Counted from the stretch's first letter, positions 22,666-35,123 are shown. The stretch is DNA of 64,000 nucleotides from Prorocentrum cordatum (GCA_963575745.1 CAUYUJ010015308.1:95001-159000); one strand, 5' to 3'. Program-made: numbers and translations. The notes: generated from the sequence alone by a model not told the origin.

Positions 22666-22829
22666 CTGGTCGAGAGGGGGTGGGGAGGCGAGGTGGGGGG
22701 GGGGCGAAAGGGGTGGGGTGGACGAGACGAGGGGGAGGAGGCGGCGAGGCGGTCGGCGCGAAAGCAAATGAGGCGGGGGGGGGGGGGAGGGAGAAACGGA
22801 GAGGGAAGGACATGGAGGACTGGAAAAGG

Positions 22830-22847
22830 AAGAATATATATATATAT

Positions 22848-22913
<66 letters not shown>

Positions 22914-23058
22914 CAACAAAAAGAAAACAACATAACGAGAGAGCGAGAGAGCGAGAGAGACAGAGAGAGAGAGAGATGACACTATTTCAACCAAAACGAT
23001 GGTGACAAACAAGGGGGTAGCGATAGAGTGAGCGAGAGAGAGAGAGAGAGAGAGCGAG
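22830..23058. repeat. (TA)n and (GA)n arrays
   Basis: A short TA run near 22835 is followed by GA arrays to about 23058, with two breaks. Confidence 0.92.
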
Positions 23059-23157
23059 AGAGCCATGCATAGACATGTATAGCGAGGAAGAAGCGGGACA
23101 TGTATCTACTAGGATGGGCGGGGATACGCATACATTCAAAGAAGTAGCAACACAGAC

Positions 23158-23285
23158 AATTAAACCACCACCAGCAACACCACCACTACCACCACCACCA
23201 CCACTTACACCAACATCAACACCCACACCACTAACAACATCAACACCAACAACACCACCACCAACAACAGGCGACAACAACAGCG
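23158..23285. repeat. (ACC)n/(AAC)n array
   Basis: Imperfect ACC, ACA and AAC triplets. Confidence 0.85.
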
Positions 23286-23439
23286 CCACCAGTTAGACAC
23301 GTCAGTCTACGACATGAGGCTGAAAACGAGGAAGCGGTAGGAATCGATGCGAATGGGGAGGAACGCGGTGACAAAGAGCATGGGGAGGAGAGGGGGTGCG
23401 GTGCTGAGGGCTAGGGGCCGACAAGGATGATAACGGCCC

Positions 23440-23625
23440 TCGGATTGGGTCTGAGTGTAGATGACACCTTTCGCAATACCAAATACAGTGTGTGTCATAC
23501 AAACTAAAAAAGAGACACGGCAAGTTGCCACCTGTCGCACCCCAGAGCGAAAACGGCGGCGGCGGGGGGGAGACGATCACTCAAGGCAAAGGTTAGACCA
23601 ACCGTTCGGGTCTCGTGCTCAAATG
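23440..23625 (-). repeat. flanking direct repeat, copy A (possible LTR remnant)
   Basis: It aligns with 35310-35490 in the same orientation over about 175 bases: TGTAGATG-x-CACCTT, GTGTGTG-x2-TCATAC, ACGGCA(A/G)GTTGC and AGTCAAGGC-like words in the same order. On the minus strand both encode HTVFG(I/V)-x2-G(V/A)IY. The two copies lie either side of the copia-like region, so a degraded LTR pair is possible, but a dispersed repeat or coding piece is equally so. Confidence 0.45.
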
Positions 23626-23907
23626 GGTCAGACTGTGCCTCGCCCGTCGCCGCAAACAAACCATGCGGCGACAAGCAACACCTGAATAAGAACATGCACT
23701 CCAGCAAATCATTGATGGAGCGCGCCCTCACTCCCTTGCATGCTCGACTTCTCGATTTCCGTCACCATATGCTCCAAGAACAGAATTCGCCGTAGCAGCC
23801 CGCTTACTGCCATGCATACCACCTGACAATCGCGAACGTACTTCGCAAAATGCGGTGTTCTGTGTCTTCCCAGACCGTCATAATGACCGCGACTGTCGCC
23901 GATGCAG

Positions 23908-24279
23908 TCAGTGCACACACCGGCCGTCTCTGCCTGTAGCGGTGGACGAGGAGCCGACGGAGTCGCGATGGTCGGCGTTCTCCTTGGTGAGATTGCGATG
24001 TTGTGAACCAGGCGCGGCCCTATCGTGCCTCTCTTCGCTCAGCCTGACCGTCTGGCGGTCGTAGCTGAACTTGCCGCACATTCCGCGCAACATGAAGTCG
24101 CGGCCGATGCTGAACTTCGTCATGGGGTTGGCGCGCAGGTCTCTAGTGTCGCACCGCAAGATGTCTCTGTTTGATGAGAAGCTATCCGGTAGCCGCCAGA
24201 GATTGCCCACCATGCAATTTCCCGGCGGATGTCGAACACGGTCCACGATATCCTCGGCTGATGCAGGTCCACGGACCAT
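23908..24279 (-). pseudogene. copia-like RNase H remnant
   Basis: An open frame of 123 residues includes DILRCDTRDLRANPMTKFSI. This corresponds to the end of copia-type RNase H in this group, where a WTDTRDM-x-ADGLTKG motif is usual; the Trp and the Gly-Leu-Thr are changed. It lies directly after the reverse transcriptase remains, as expected. Confidence 0.65.
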
Positions 24280-24339
24280 CTCGTGGAGCGTCAGGAGGTG
24301 CGCCTGTAGTCCGTCGGCTGCACCGTATGCTGCGAGCAG

Positions 24340-25650
24340 CTATGAGCCGAAGGACAATCGACGCACGAGTTCGTGCGATCGGGTCACGGCGCCGAGAAAG
24401 TGGCCGACCTGTTTACCAATACTGCGACACTGGCCCAGACGCATGTATAGCGCCCCCCTCCCCCCCCCCCCCCCCCCCCACTGCCGCAACGCATCCCCTC
24501 CTTCAGCTTGAGCGAGCCGTCGTTGTGGACGCACAGTCGCCCGCCGTACTTCATCGCGGGGAAGGTGATGCCCGCCTGGGTATTCTCCACAGCCAGAACG
24601 GCGGAGTTGAGCTGCATCCCGCGACGGATGAGCAGCTTGTGTTTGGCCCTCTGCAGCGCGACGACGTAGACGGCGACGCGGTGCTGCGCGGGCAGAGCGC
24701 ATGCTGCTGTTTCGAGATGGGAGACGGAAAACTATGAGAATTGGCCTCTGGCCGGCGCGTCGGCCTGCGCCTTGACTAGGTCGACGTGCATAATGGGGAT
24801 CAGGGCATCGATGCACTCGTCCTGGTCGGGTCACTGCGCCGTCGGCACTGCGGCGCTGGTGTACTACGCACTTGGTACAATCGTCATAACCACCCTTCAT
24901 CTTGTCAAAGACGCTCTCGATGTAGCCGATCAGCCGGTCGACGTGCTCCTTGCGTCCAGCGATCTTCAGATCGCCAGCGCGCTCGGACAACGCGGGCTAT
25001 AGCTCCGAGCCGCCAGAGCCATTAGCGTCGGGCGTCTCGTGCTCGACCTCCAGCTCCAGGCCGCGCCTCATCGGCCTGGCGCCGCGCCCTGGCGAGCGCG
25101 CGAGCTGGGCGAGCTCCGCGGAGAAAGCTCCGGGCGCATCCGCGCAGCCCGTGCCCGACTCCACGCAGCGCGGGCGCTCGGCCCGCTAGTGGAAGGACTC
25201 GCAGCTGGCATCTGCCTGGGGATACCTGCGCTGCCGGGCGGCAGGCAAAAGCTCTCCTCGCGCGGTGCTTCGCCCAACTTTTCCATCTCGGCGTAGGTCA
25301 TGCCCTGCAGGAACACCTTCTCGACGTCCACGGCGACGCATGCCCTGTCTGGGCGATGCGCCGCTTCCGTGAACAGCATGCGCTGCGAAGCCCGCTTCGC
25401 AAATCCGGCGAACGTCGCCAGGGCTCTGGCGCCGCTCGGCTGATGCTGGCGGTAACGCCCGATCCCTTCCGGCGCTTTATTCGAAACGCGCGTCTGGAGA
25501 CATTGACGTCATCGGCGCCCGAGAGCGGTCGCCTCTCGATACATGTGTGCTTGGCGCAGATGGCAAGCTCCCCGAACACGGCCGCAGCGACTTCCTCGGG
25601 CAACTTCGACACCTACTCTTTGGCCAGGAAGTCGGCGTCGCGCTTGATGA
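24340..25650 (-). pseudogene. copia-like reverse transcriptase, frameshifted
   Basis: The pieces in order are ADDVNVSRRAFRIKRRKGSG (about 25510), AVDVEKVFLQGMTYAEMEKL (about 25330, the copia motif D-x3-AFLQG), then FCLPPGSAGIPRQMP, then AGDLKIAGRKEHVDRLIGYI (about 24960). The last normally reads HVDDLK, so the first catalytic Asp of the YVDD box is now Gly. Downstream comes ALQRAKHKLLIRRGMQLNSA (about 24620), the usual LQR...IHVKRLN region. A 17-base C run sits at 24462-24479. Several frame changes separate these blocks. Confidence 0.75.
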
Positions 25651-25889
25651 CCGCGGTCTTGACTGCGCCAAGTACTTTAAGCGCGGATAACGAGGAATCC
25701 CCGGCAACGGGCGGATCCTCGTCGCAGCTCTGGAATGCATCGCGCGCCCCTGGGCCCGAGCACAACTCCGCGCGTTTCCCCCCCCGCGCTGCCCCCTGAG
25801 CGCGGCGTGGTTCTCCGCGGAGGCGCCGCGCAGAGACCGGTGACAATGCGCGCGGATGCTCTGGCGCTGGCGCCGCACCTTCCTCTAGG

Positions 25890-27600
25890 CGCTAGTGCCA
25901 CCCATGTGGCCTGCGGCCTAGTCCGGCCGCCACATGCTCGATCAGCGCGCGTGTCTTCTGCTGGCTATCGGTGCTCTCTGGCGTCTGTGGTTTTGCGGTC
26001 AGATGCTCTGCCTCCTCGACTTCCTGCCAGGCTGCCAACGTCGCCTGCTGGATGCGGCCAAAGAAATCGCAGTCGGCCTCTTCGGGCACGACTCGCGCAA
26101 GGCTGATGGCGAACCGCTCTCGGTGACACTGGCGGCGACTTCGGGGGCGTCGATGACATGGTCATCGAACGCCCCGCCCTGGCCATGCCCGGCGTCTGCT
26201 GCAAGCAGCGGGTCGTCACCCGCGATGATCTGGATGGTGCGAGCGTCCTCCATCTGCTGACCGACAAGCTGGCGGGCGTCGAACTTGACGCTGTCCAAGT
26301 GTAGATGTTGGCCGTCGGTCGGTGTGCGAGGGGAACGCCAGGTGACCTAGCTGCAATCGCAGCCCGGACACTCGCCCACAGACTTCGCGCCGCGCACAAG
26401 GCGCACTGCACGAACGTCTGGGACATGAACACGTCTGCGGAACAAGCGGCCCAGGACCTCGAGGATGTCGGAGCAGTGCCGAACCTTTTCGGTCAGCTAC
26501 GCGCCCTTCGCGCCATCCATCCTGAGCCTGCCGCGATGTTCCAAATCGTCCTCCGCGCGATCCCAGGCCAGGCCTGCCCGCGCCACGCCCGTGACCATGT
26601 CTTCGAGGACGGCGCCGATGAAGGCCCGTGCGTCCTGCAATCAGCAGACCGTCTCGGCTGCGCGATACTTGACTGCATCCTTGCCTCTAACGAGGTCCAC
26701 AGAGATGGTCCTGCCAATTCCTGCGCTGCGCGGCGCGTCTTTCGCTTCGAAGCCCGCGGAGCCCCGCCTGGTCGCCAGTGTTCGAAGCGCCCCTCTCGAG
26801 TCTCGGCGGCGCGTGTCCAAGGGGCGCGGCTGACGCGGGCGATCGAAGTACCCTCGGTCGCACGTTGCAGGGCGATCCCGCGGATGCGCCACTCCAATCC
26901 GTCGGGCTGCACCTCGCCGCCATCAGCTGGCCCAGCGCCAGCAGCATGCGCCGACAGATGCCTCGCCCTCTTCGCATGCTTCGAGCGGTCGCAGCATGGA
27001 GGGCTGCCTGGCTGCCTGCCGACGACGATGCCGCACGGCGCAACGTCGCACAGGCGAGGCAGTCGCCTGCGAACATTGCGTCGGCAAGCACGGAGTCGAT
27101 CTTGGGCGTGATGCCTTCGCACTCTAGATGCTCCTCGGTGGTGTGGAACCACGTGGCGGGCGCCGCGTAGCTGGCGCGGAGCTCGGATGACAAATTGCAC
27201 TCCTCGCCTCGCTGTCTCCCACGCGAAGTGCGCTGAGGTCGCGCCGCCTCGCCGCGCGCGATGAATGTCTCCATCGCGCCGAATAGCTGGGCCCGCAAAC
27301 GGTCGCTGGACGCCGGCAGCGTCGAGTCGAGGCTGCCCGCGACCCCCTTGCCATTGTGCCGCTGTTGCGCCACAGTGAGGCGCAGCAGGCCTGGGGCGGA
27401 ATCGTGCCATCCATGTAGTCTTGTTGAATCGCGTCGACAGGCGCAGCGTGGGAATGGTCTGATGCGGACGCGGCAGCTATGTGCGCAAGCCCCGACAATC
27501 GTTGATAACTATGGGGATGAGGTCGAGGATTGCTTGCAGCATGTTGGCTCCAGAAGCTCGCGAGAATACCTCTCTAGTGGCGCGCCACCTCTGGGGGTGC
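25890..27600 (-). pseudogene. middle part of the copia-like polyprotein, unassigned
   Basis: Alternating minus-strand frames with natural-looking segments, such as ISVDLVRGKDAVKYRAAETV (about 26680), DDPLLAADAGHGQGGAFDDH (about 26190) and FFGRIQQATLAAWQEVEEAE (about 26050). Their place between the copia upstream block and reverse transcriptase suggests pol linker sequence. No catalytic motif was recognised. Confidence 0.4.
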
Positions 27601-27639
27601 ACCTCGCGTAGCTCTCGCATGCGCGCCCCGCGCGAGTCG

Positions 27640-29240
27640 CAGCGTAGCCCTCGTAGCGACGTGGCGACGTCGAAAAGAGCCGAGTCTCAAGGCGCAGGGT
27701 TGCCCGCAGCTGCGTTGGCAGCTAGCGGCGCTAACCGTCTCGGCACTGCGCCGGCCGTTAGCCGCGCAGTTGCTGGAACCGCTGCCCTGAGCCCCGGCGC
27801 TGGCTGGATGACGGGCTGGCTCCCAGCGCGCCTGCAGTTGCCGGGGGTAGGGCAGCTTCGTCTGCAGCTCCGAGGTCGGCTCCGCCAGTTAGTTGAGCTT
27901 GCTGATCGCGGGAGCGGCGTGGCCCCCCAGGTCGTTGTGGCGCTCGTGGGCGTTGGCCGGCGCGTGGGCGCAGCCGTGCGCCAGGGCCCGCGAACCTGCA
28001 CTTGCTGAACTCGTGAGCGCGCGCAGGGCGGTCGCGATCCTTCTCCTCTCGGCAGCCAGGGCGTTCCCAATGCATCGGGGCGCTGTGAGGACCCCCGCGC
28101 GTGGCTGGATCTGAGTGCATGGGCGAGTCCGCTCGGATGTTGCGCCTGCGAGCCTTCCATAAACAACGCGCGCGCTCGACGGCCATCGCGCCCCTGCTTT
28201 CGCTCTCCGTGGGCCTGGGAGCCGCAGCTGGGAAGGCTGTTGTTTCGATGTCGCATGTCTTGGCGTAGTTCGCGAGATGCGAGCGCCACAGGCGGCGGCG
28301 TACGTCCGCGAAGTCCTGGACAAGCCGCTCGGCCATCCTCCGTGGCCAGATCTGGGCGTCGAAGCTGCCGTGGCCCTGGGCGTCCAAGCGGGTGCGCTTG
28401 TTGGCGCAACTTTGAGGTTCACGAACTGCCGGATGATCTCTGGCGCCTTGGAGACCTTGCTGGTGATCTTCCCCAGGGCACCTTCACGGCGACCCCGTAG
28501 CCCAAACTGACACAGGCCGAACATGCCCTCGTGCACGCCCGACGTTGCCAGCACCTCCGGCCAAGACGGCTCGACGCGCTCAGCCGGGCTGCTTGCTGCC
28601 GAAATAGCCGCCGAGCTGCGCGCGAAGAAATTGCCGCGACATGGCCGCGGAATCGGACGAGGGGCCGCGCCCTGAAAGGAGCGCAGCCACGTGCTGTAGT
28701 CACGCCGGTAGATAAACATTGCCCAGCGACCGAAAAGCCGGCAGGCGGGGGCCATGACGGTCACTCGGGTTAGATTTGTGTCGGATGTACCTCTCGACGG
28801 CCCTCTGCTGCCTCTCGTCGTTGAAATCGCAACCCGTTGCCGAGCCGAAGTCCCGCCCTGAGGCGGCGGCGGACAGCGAGTTTGCTGGTCCGCGCCTCCT
28901 CGCCGCGCGTCTCCATGATGTCGGTGCCGTGGTCAGTGGAGGCGAGGCGTAAGGGGTGGTGAACGCCGTCGAACTCGGCAGGCTGCGTCGTGTGAGCACT
29001 CGCCAGACAGCGATCTGATGCCGGGGCCGACGAGCCCTGGAGCCACCGCGTCGGCGAGCCTGAGGCGTGGCTGCCGTGGAGGTCGTCGTCGCCGTCGCCG
29101 TCGCCATCGCCGTCGCGCTCGCAGGCGAGGCCCGGCTCGCCAACGTCTGGGGGCCCAGGGAGACGCGAGGCCAAGCCCGCGAGGTCGGTGCCGCAGTCGT
29201 TGCAAATGTCCGCATGGCGTGCTGTCGCGCCCTGGGCACG
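27640..29240 (-). pseudogene. copia-like upstream polyprotein block
   Basis: GRDFGSATGCDFNDERQQRA (about 28850), WPEVLATSGVHEGMFGLCQF (about 28540), SKAPEIIRQFVNLK (about 28420) and, in another frame, IWPRRMAERLVQDFADVRRR (about 28330). From memory, dinoflagellate copia-like polyproteins carry such a block upstream of reverse transcriptase (a CQFGM-like motif, then T-x-APEIA, then an Arg-rich YPP-x-LC segment). At least three frame changes are needed to read it. Confidence 0.55.
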
Positions 29241-29459
29241 CGGCCCTCCTTAATCTTCGCTCTCCGGCGCGCGCGCTGCGCCGCGGCCTGGAGGGCGAGA
29301 GAATGTGCCCATTACAAACAAATCTTCAATGGGTGATGAATGGCCCATATGTTGCTCAGTCGAACGATGCGGCACGGTTGGTATCCACTGCGCATATGCA
29401 AATTGAGGCGGGAATGCGACGCTCGAGCGCTGTCCGTTGGCGATGACGCATCGCCCTGC

Positions 29460-29740
29460 CACTGTCGCTGGCGCAAGCATATTTAGATCCCAGCGCTGCA
29501 AAAAGCAAAATGTGAATTCACATTGCGGGCAAGCGGAAAATCCGAATCCTCATGTCCAACGAAAATCGCACAATGTGAATCCACAGTTTGGCAAAACGCA
29601 CAATGTGAATAAACGTGCCCGGTTTTCGAACAGCAGTCCACAAACCAGGATTCACATGTTGGAAAGGGCAACATGTGAGTGAACATGTTAGAGCATCGCA
29701 AAATGGGAAATCACATGCTGGAAAACCGAACCAAGCTGTC
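29460..29740. repeat. AT-richer block of CAATGTGAAT-like units
   Basis: Words such as CAATGTGAAT, CACAATGTG, ACATGTTGG and ACATGTGAG recur about every 30 bases. A perfect 16-bp palindrome AATGTGAATTCACATT lies at 29509-29524. Its composition differs sharply from the GC-rich flanks. Confidence 0.65.
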
Positions 29741-30013
29741 AATGCGCTCTGGGCGATGAAAGGGCAACGCGGGCAGCGATGACAGGGCGATGCGTTGCCG
29801 CCAACAGACAAAGCTCCAGAAATGACAATACTATTCGGCGCCCATTGAAGACCCCCTGGCGCGGTCGGCGGATCCCTTCTTTCCCCCTCCGAGTAGGGCA
29901 TGAGCCGACGACACAGTCGCTGAATGCCTTCTGTTGCAAAACGGACCCGTGGCTCTGAGTGTGCTCCTTCGCCAAAAATGCGCTCCTCAATGGGGGTCGC
30001 GTTCTGGTTGGGA

Positions 30014-31669
30014 TCAGCACTCGGGCTTGCGGTGATCCCTGCCGCCTTCGTCCTTTTCAGCAACGTGTTGGTCAGGGGTGTGATGCTTGATGTGGGCGTG
30101 CGTGTTGGCGCTGCGCTTGCCAGTCGCCATAGGACAGGAGAGTGTTCGAGTCTGGTGCCGGAACTGCTGCCGCGCCTCGCCGAAAGCGCGCATCCGCGGT
30201 GCGCTGCTGCTCGTTGATGTGCCACTGCAACAGGGCGCATGGCGCAACGCGTCGTGGCGCATCAGGCCTCCAGCTTGTCGCTGCGTCGGCGCAGATGGTT
30301 GAGAATGGGCGAGCCAGTGGGCATCGTGAGCGCTATAATTAGCTGTGCTTGTCCTCTGGGGCCACGGCCTTATGACGAGCCTGGTGATTGCTGGAGTACA
30401 GCACGATGGCGCCTGGGCGTCTCTGCTGAGGCCCGTGCAGGCCGAAGGAAGGTAGTCGAAGATTCGGTGCACTCCGTGCCCGTTCGGGTCGCGCATGAGT
30501 CGCTTGGAGACGCGCCGCCGGGCAGCGACCTGGTGGCGTCCTTGTGGACGCCCATGCGTGTGACGTCGTAGCCGTGATCCTGTAACGCTAGTGATGCGCC
30601 CCGTCCTCTCTCCAGGACCCAGGCGGGGCGACCTTGCCGGGGCGGGTAAGCTGGGCCGGCCCGAGGTGCTGCGCCCTCCTTTAAGTGGGGCAGCTCTTTG
30701 GAATCTTCGGTGACACAATGGCCGAGAAACCTTGGGGCTTCTGAACTGCCTCCATTGATGCGGATCCAGTTGTAGCTGAGGCACGTCGCGCCGGCGCGCC
30801 CAAAGCCGGTCGATCCGCGAAGTCGGGGGAAGGCCGGCAACGACTGCGGTCTCCGCGTCATCGACGATGCGCTCCAGGATGAACTGGGCGATTCACTGGC
30901 CTTGGTCAACCACCTGGGCCGCGGGAGGGCGTTGGCCATAATGACCTTGATCTCTCCGCGGTGGTCGGGGCCCGCCGCGCCGCCCGAGTCGCGAGAGAGG
31001 CCGCGCCCGGCGCGCTGGTCGTAGCCCGCGGACCGCGGCGAGCCCTGCGCTGGTGCCCTTGCGTTGGGGCCCAAAAGCTGAATCTTGGGCCTCCTGTGCT
31101 TGCGACCGTCGCCGGCGTTGCGTCCTAGTGGTTGTTGCCGACTGCCAGTAGCGCGAACTGCTTGGGTTGGCTGCCCCCCGGAGGACGGCTGGAGTCGGCC
31201 AGAGCTTTCCACTGAAATGCAACAGTGGCCACCGGGCGCCGATTTCGAGTCGAAGTGGATGGTGCATGGGCCCCAGTTGATGTTGTATCCGTCGTTTGCG
31301 CGCTACGCCTGTCTCCGCCGCCCCGTCTCCGGGCCGCGCGGATTGCAGATCGAGGAGGACGGGGGTATCAAAGTCTGCGACCTCCACGGCCATGGCGCGC
31401 ATGCCGTGCAGCGTGTTCACGTCGTCGCGGGTGGTAACTGCAATGGGGCAGTGTACCTCCCAGCGCGCAACCTGGGGCCCGTTGCGGACTCGTGCCGCAT
31501 AGAATGGAGTCGACAGCTTCTCCTCCGCGGGCACGAGCATCACCCCCGGGCCTCTTCGATCACGTTCATGGCCAAACGTGGGCCCCAGAGTTTGGTCCTG
31601 ACTAGCTGCCGGGGAAGTCGGCGCTCGCCAAACAAAAGGGTGAGTCGGTCGGAGAACTTGCGCCTGCAT
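30014..31669 (-). pseudogene. transposon-like coding remnant
   Basis: Minus-strand frames with long natural stretches: PFYAARVRNGPQVARWEVHC (about 31490), IKVIMANALPRPRWLTK (about 30930), GRGASLALQDHGYDVTRMGV (about 30560), HKDATRSLPGGASPSDSCAT (about 30510). It could be the 5' part of the copia-like element or a separate insertion. No protease or integrase motif could be fixed. Confidence 0.4.
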
Positions 31670-32054
31670 CTAGAGAGGTAGGCCACCGCGGGAACGCGGG
31701 TCGGCGCAGCGGCATGCGCAGGCCCAGGTGGGCGCCATATGCCTACCGCCACATCAGCGGCAAACCTGGAACTGAAAGCGCTGTCTGGTGATTGCATAGG
31801 ATCCTTCCGCGGAGCCCCAGGTGCTTGCGCGGGCCGAAGAGACTGCGTGAGATCTGCCGCGGTGGGGCCCCACAGACACGTCGTCGCCCGATGCCGAGCG
31901 GGCCGGCGCCATGGGGGTCAGGCCCGTCGGACGAGGGTCTGCCGCGCGGGTCGACGACATAATCATCGGACCCGCCGCAGTACGATCTGCATCGATGGAA
32001 CGGAAGTCGGCGATGACGTCGGCTGGGCCTCGGCACGCAAGGCAATGCATCACG

Positions 32055-33612
32055 TTAGCGTCGGTGTTCCGCGCGAGCTGCAAGTGGCATGCGTGGTGCA
32101 AGATGTGGCGGCGCTGCAGGCGCGCCTACCCTCTCGCTGCGCACGAACGCCTCGAGGCAAACCGGGCGCCCCCTATCGTCGCCGTCGAATGCAGCAGCGG
32201 GGGGGGGGGCGCAGCAGGCGGGGCAGCAGGGGCAGGCAGAGGATTCGCAATGGTGTCTGTCCAACTCTGTGCGGCTTGGCGTCGCTGCTCGCCCTGTTGT
32301 CGTAAGAACCCTAGCGCTAGCTGGGCGCAGTGGAGCTCGTCGGCTTGTCGAGGCGGCGTCGCCGCGCGCGGTCGAGATGCGGCGCCCGCGCCGCGTTCGG
32401 ATTAGGCGCCGCGAACCAGCGAACCGCGAACCCCGAACCGCGCCGTGATTGGTCTTTCGGCCAGCGAACCACGCGGCCGCTCTCCCTGGTGGCTGACTCG
32501 CGCCGACGGAGACGTCCGAATTGAACTGAACCAGATCATTGGGGGACTCTGGCGCTGGCGGCGACGCAGATACCTGCGCGGCCTGCGGCGGCCGCGTGGA
32601 GCTTGATCCACTCGGCGAGCTGACGCCGAGGGCTGAGACCGATGGCGCACAATCCCAAGTCGGCAACTGCGCGTCGGCCGGCGAGGTCGCAGGCGCGGCG
32701 ACTTGGGCGTTCATGGCGCTCACCCAGTCGCATCGTTGAGATTGCCCCGGCGGGTAAGCGTTGGCCAGCCCAGTCCACCGCGGCGGTCTCGGCGGCGGCG
32801 GCGTTGCAGATGCTGCAGGAGCCGCGGGCGCTGCAGGCGCGGCCGGCGCTGCGCCTTCCACTCCTGCCGCACGGGCCGGCGGCCGCGCAGTTGCGGGGCC
32901 CGCAGTTCGAGCGGAGCCTTGCTCCGCGCGGCTCATGAAATCAGCCATCTCCTGACGCAGTCGTCGCCGCTCGCCCTCGCGCGGGCCAGGCGGGGCGAGG
33001 GGGCGGGGCCCCCGCCCAGCTCGACCAGTGGCTGCGGCCCACTGCTTGCCGCGACCCGTCGGATGACGCACTTGACGCTGCTGTTGTGGCTTGTCGCGGC
33101 GCTGCCGCCGCTGGAGTCGGTCGACCGCCGCTCTGGGGCGGCGCTCTGCGCGGGGCGACCGTCGCTGGGGCGCCCCCCCAGCAATGCGCGGGGAATTCTA
33201 GAGGTGCCCCCGGTCATCCAGACCACGCGCGCGCCTGGCGCCGGCGGCCGAGCGGCGGGCCCAGGCGCCGCCCGCTGTCCCAGACGTGCTGCACGCGCAG
33301 AGGGCGCAGGAGGCAGTGGTGGCCCCGCTGAGGCCGGCGCGTTCCCGAAGAGCTCGCCCTTGCCGGCGGCGAAAGATGCGCGCGCCGCGTCGTTCCGCCG
33401 GGGCGTCGCGTAGCTCGGGGTTGCCGGCGGCGACGTCTTCGCTGGACGAGTTGACGGCGTCGGAGTCGGCGCCGGAGGCGACGCCAGCCGCTGGGCGCGC
33501 CAACTTGCGCCGAAGACGCCGCGGCAACGCTTGCAAGCGGGCTGGGTGCTGCTCCCAGGGAAGCGGGGCCCGCGCCGTTCCTTGCCTGGCGAGCCCTCGA
33601 CCACGTGCCCAA
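32055..33612 (-). pseudogene. Ala/Pro-rich coding-like region, possible gag part
   Basis: A minus frame of 338 residues (33071-32055) contains EMADFMSRAEQGSARTAGPA, an Ala-rich linker, SPNDLVQFNSDVSVGAS and HHCESSACPCCPACC. It lies upstream of the copia-like remains in the place of gag, but it is low in information and part may be a GC-rich shadow. Confidence 0.3.
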
Positions 33613-34600
33613 GCCGTCGCAGCTGGCCAGTCGCGTGCGACTGCTGCTGCGCGTTCGCCGGGTAGGCGATGTTGTAGTGTTGCCGGGTCAGGGTGAAATT
33701 AGACGTTCGCAGTTGCCTCGAAGCCGATCAAAAATTGACCAGCCTGCTGCGCCCTGTCGCGGAAAATGTCAAACCTGTTGGGAATGTCAAACCGCGGCAA
33801 TCGGTTGAAGTGCGTCAGGGCTTGCGCGAGCTCCTCCCCGCCTAGCTGGCCCCGACCATCGGCCAGGCTGCGCGTCGGGCGGGTCGCGGGCGGCGCCCCC
33901 CTGGATCAGGACAGCGGGCGGCCCCTCGCCCGCGCACTCGCGCGCCGCGCCGGCGAGGCGAGACGATGCGCAGGACGCTTGTCAGAACTCGTTGATACGG
34001 GAGTTCGCCACTGACCAGGTCAATGCCTCACGCGCCCAGCGTTGGGAAGTGCGCGCGAGCTTGTTGCTCGGGCCCACAGGTGCGGAGGTGTCGGACGCTG
34101 CCGCAACCGCCGCCGCCGGCGCCCATGCAGGCGACGAAGCTGGCGGGAGCCACCATGCTCACTTCGACAACCTTCCATCCGGAGCGCAGACTCCTCCATG
34201 CATGAGGAGGTGCTGGGGTCTAGGAACCCGCCTACTGCCATGCCCAGGCAAACCTCGAAGCCGTCGTGGGCATCTGTCCTGGGCATGCTCCTCCACGTCA
34301 TCGTATCGGGCATTGCCGTCTGTCGTGCAACTGTGATGCGATCGGCACCCGGAACATCCTGCAACAAGGTCATGGGAATGCTCGTCGTGCGTCGCGCCAT
34401 CGCTGTTCTGGGCACCGCCAGATGTACGACAATCAGGCGGAGTCTGCATCGGGATCCAGGTCTGCCAGGCAACGGAATGTTTGCGTGATGTGGAAGGTTA
34501 TGTTCCAAGGGGCCGGAGACGGATATTCTAAGATTCGTTGCGTGGTCCGCTGGGGAGATGACAAAATAGAGTCGTCTGACCCTCCAAGTTATCCTGTCGC
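33613..34600. other. no gene recognised
   Basis: Open frames exist on both strands (for example minus 34508-34020 with LGMAVGGFLDPSTSSCMEES) but none has a known motif. Confidence 0.35.
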
Positions 34601-34607
34601 TCTTTCC

Positions 34608-35123
34608 TCACTGTATCTCCCGCGGCTTCAGCAAAATGGTCACGGGGAGCTCGGTACGTTTGGCCGACACCTCTGGTGTGAACGACGGATAAGTTGACTG
34701 TCTGACACCCGCGGCTGCACCCACAGACGGATATAACAGAGGTTTCGTGGCGGGTGCCAATTTCTCACAAGGCTCTTGCAATACAGTCGCCGGGAACTCG
34801 GTGCCCGTCGCCAGCAATGTAGACGTGAACGTTGTGTCAAGCAGCCGCATGACGTCCGAGGTTCCACTCACAGGCGGATGCAGTGATGGCATTGGGTCCG
34901 CGAGCTGCTCAGACATAGTCTGGGCCAACCCATGAGAAGGCGCTGGGAAGGAAAGCGCGAGGGCGCGGCCCCTGGAGTCGAAGTCCCTGAAGTCGTAACT
35001 GAACGTCTCCCCCATGATCGTTCCTGACGGCTGGGCGGGCGTTGCCCCGACGGACCCTAACAAAAACCGTCGCCTGCCGCGATGTATGGGCAGACGAACG
35101 CGAACACTGAAAACACGGTCCAT
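34608..35123 (-). CDS. 171-codon open frame, unknown
   Basis: Continuous frame from an ATG to a TGA, including GTIMGETFSYDFRDFDSRGR and SDVMRLLDTTFTSTLLATGT. Its composition is more natural than the neighbouring shadows. It has no recognised domain or membrane segment. It may be a piece of the nearby retroelement or an exon. Confidence 0.3.
   Translation of the reverse strand: MDRVFSVRVRLPIHRGRRRFLLGSVGATPAQPSGTIMGETFSYDFRDFDSRGRALALSFPAPSHGLAQTMSEQLADPMPSLHPPVSGTSDVMRLLDTTFTSTLLATGTEFPATVLQEPCEKLAPATKPLLYPSVGAAAGVRQSTYPSFTPEVSAKRTELPVTILLKPREIQ

Larger units (their letters stand above)
23850..29240 (-). mobile_element. decayed Ty1/copia-like retrotransposon
   Basis: Minus-strand pol remains in the expected order: an upstream polyprotein region, reverse transcriptase, then RNase H at the low-coordinate end. 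Frames change many times, so the element is dead. No clear integrase zinc finger or DDE triad was found. The 5' limit is uncertain: the region to 33.6 kb may belong to the same element. It may sit in a 5' intron of PP2C gene 1, whose first exons were not found. Confidence 0.7.
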
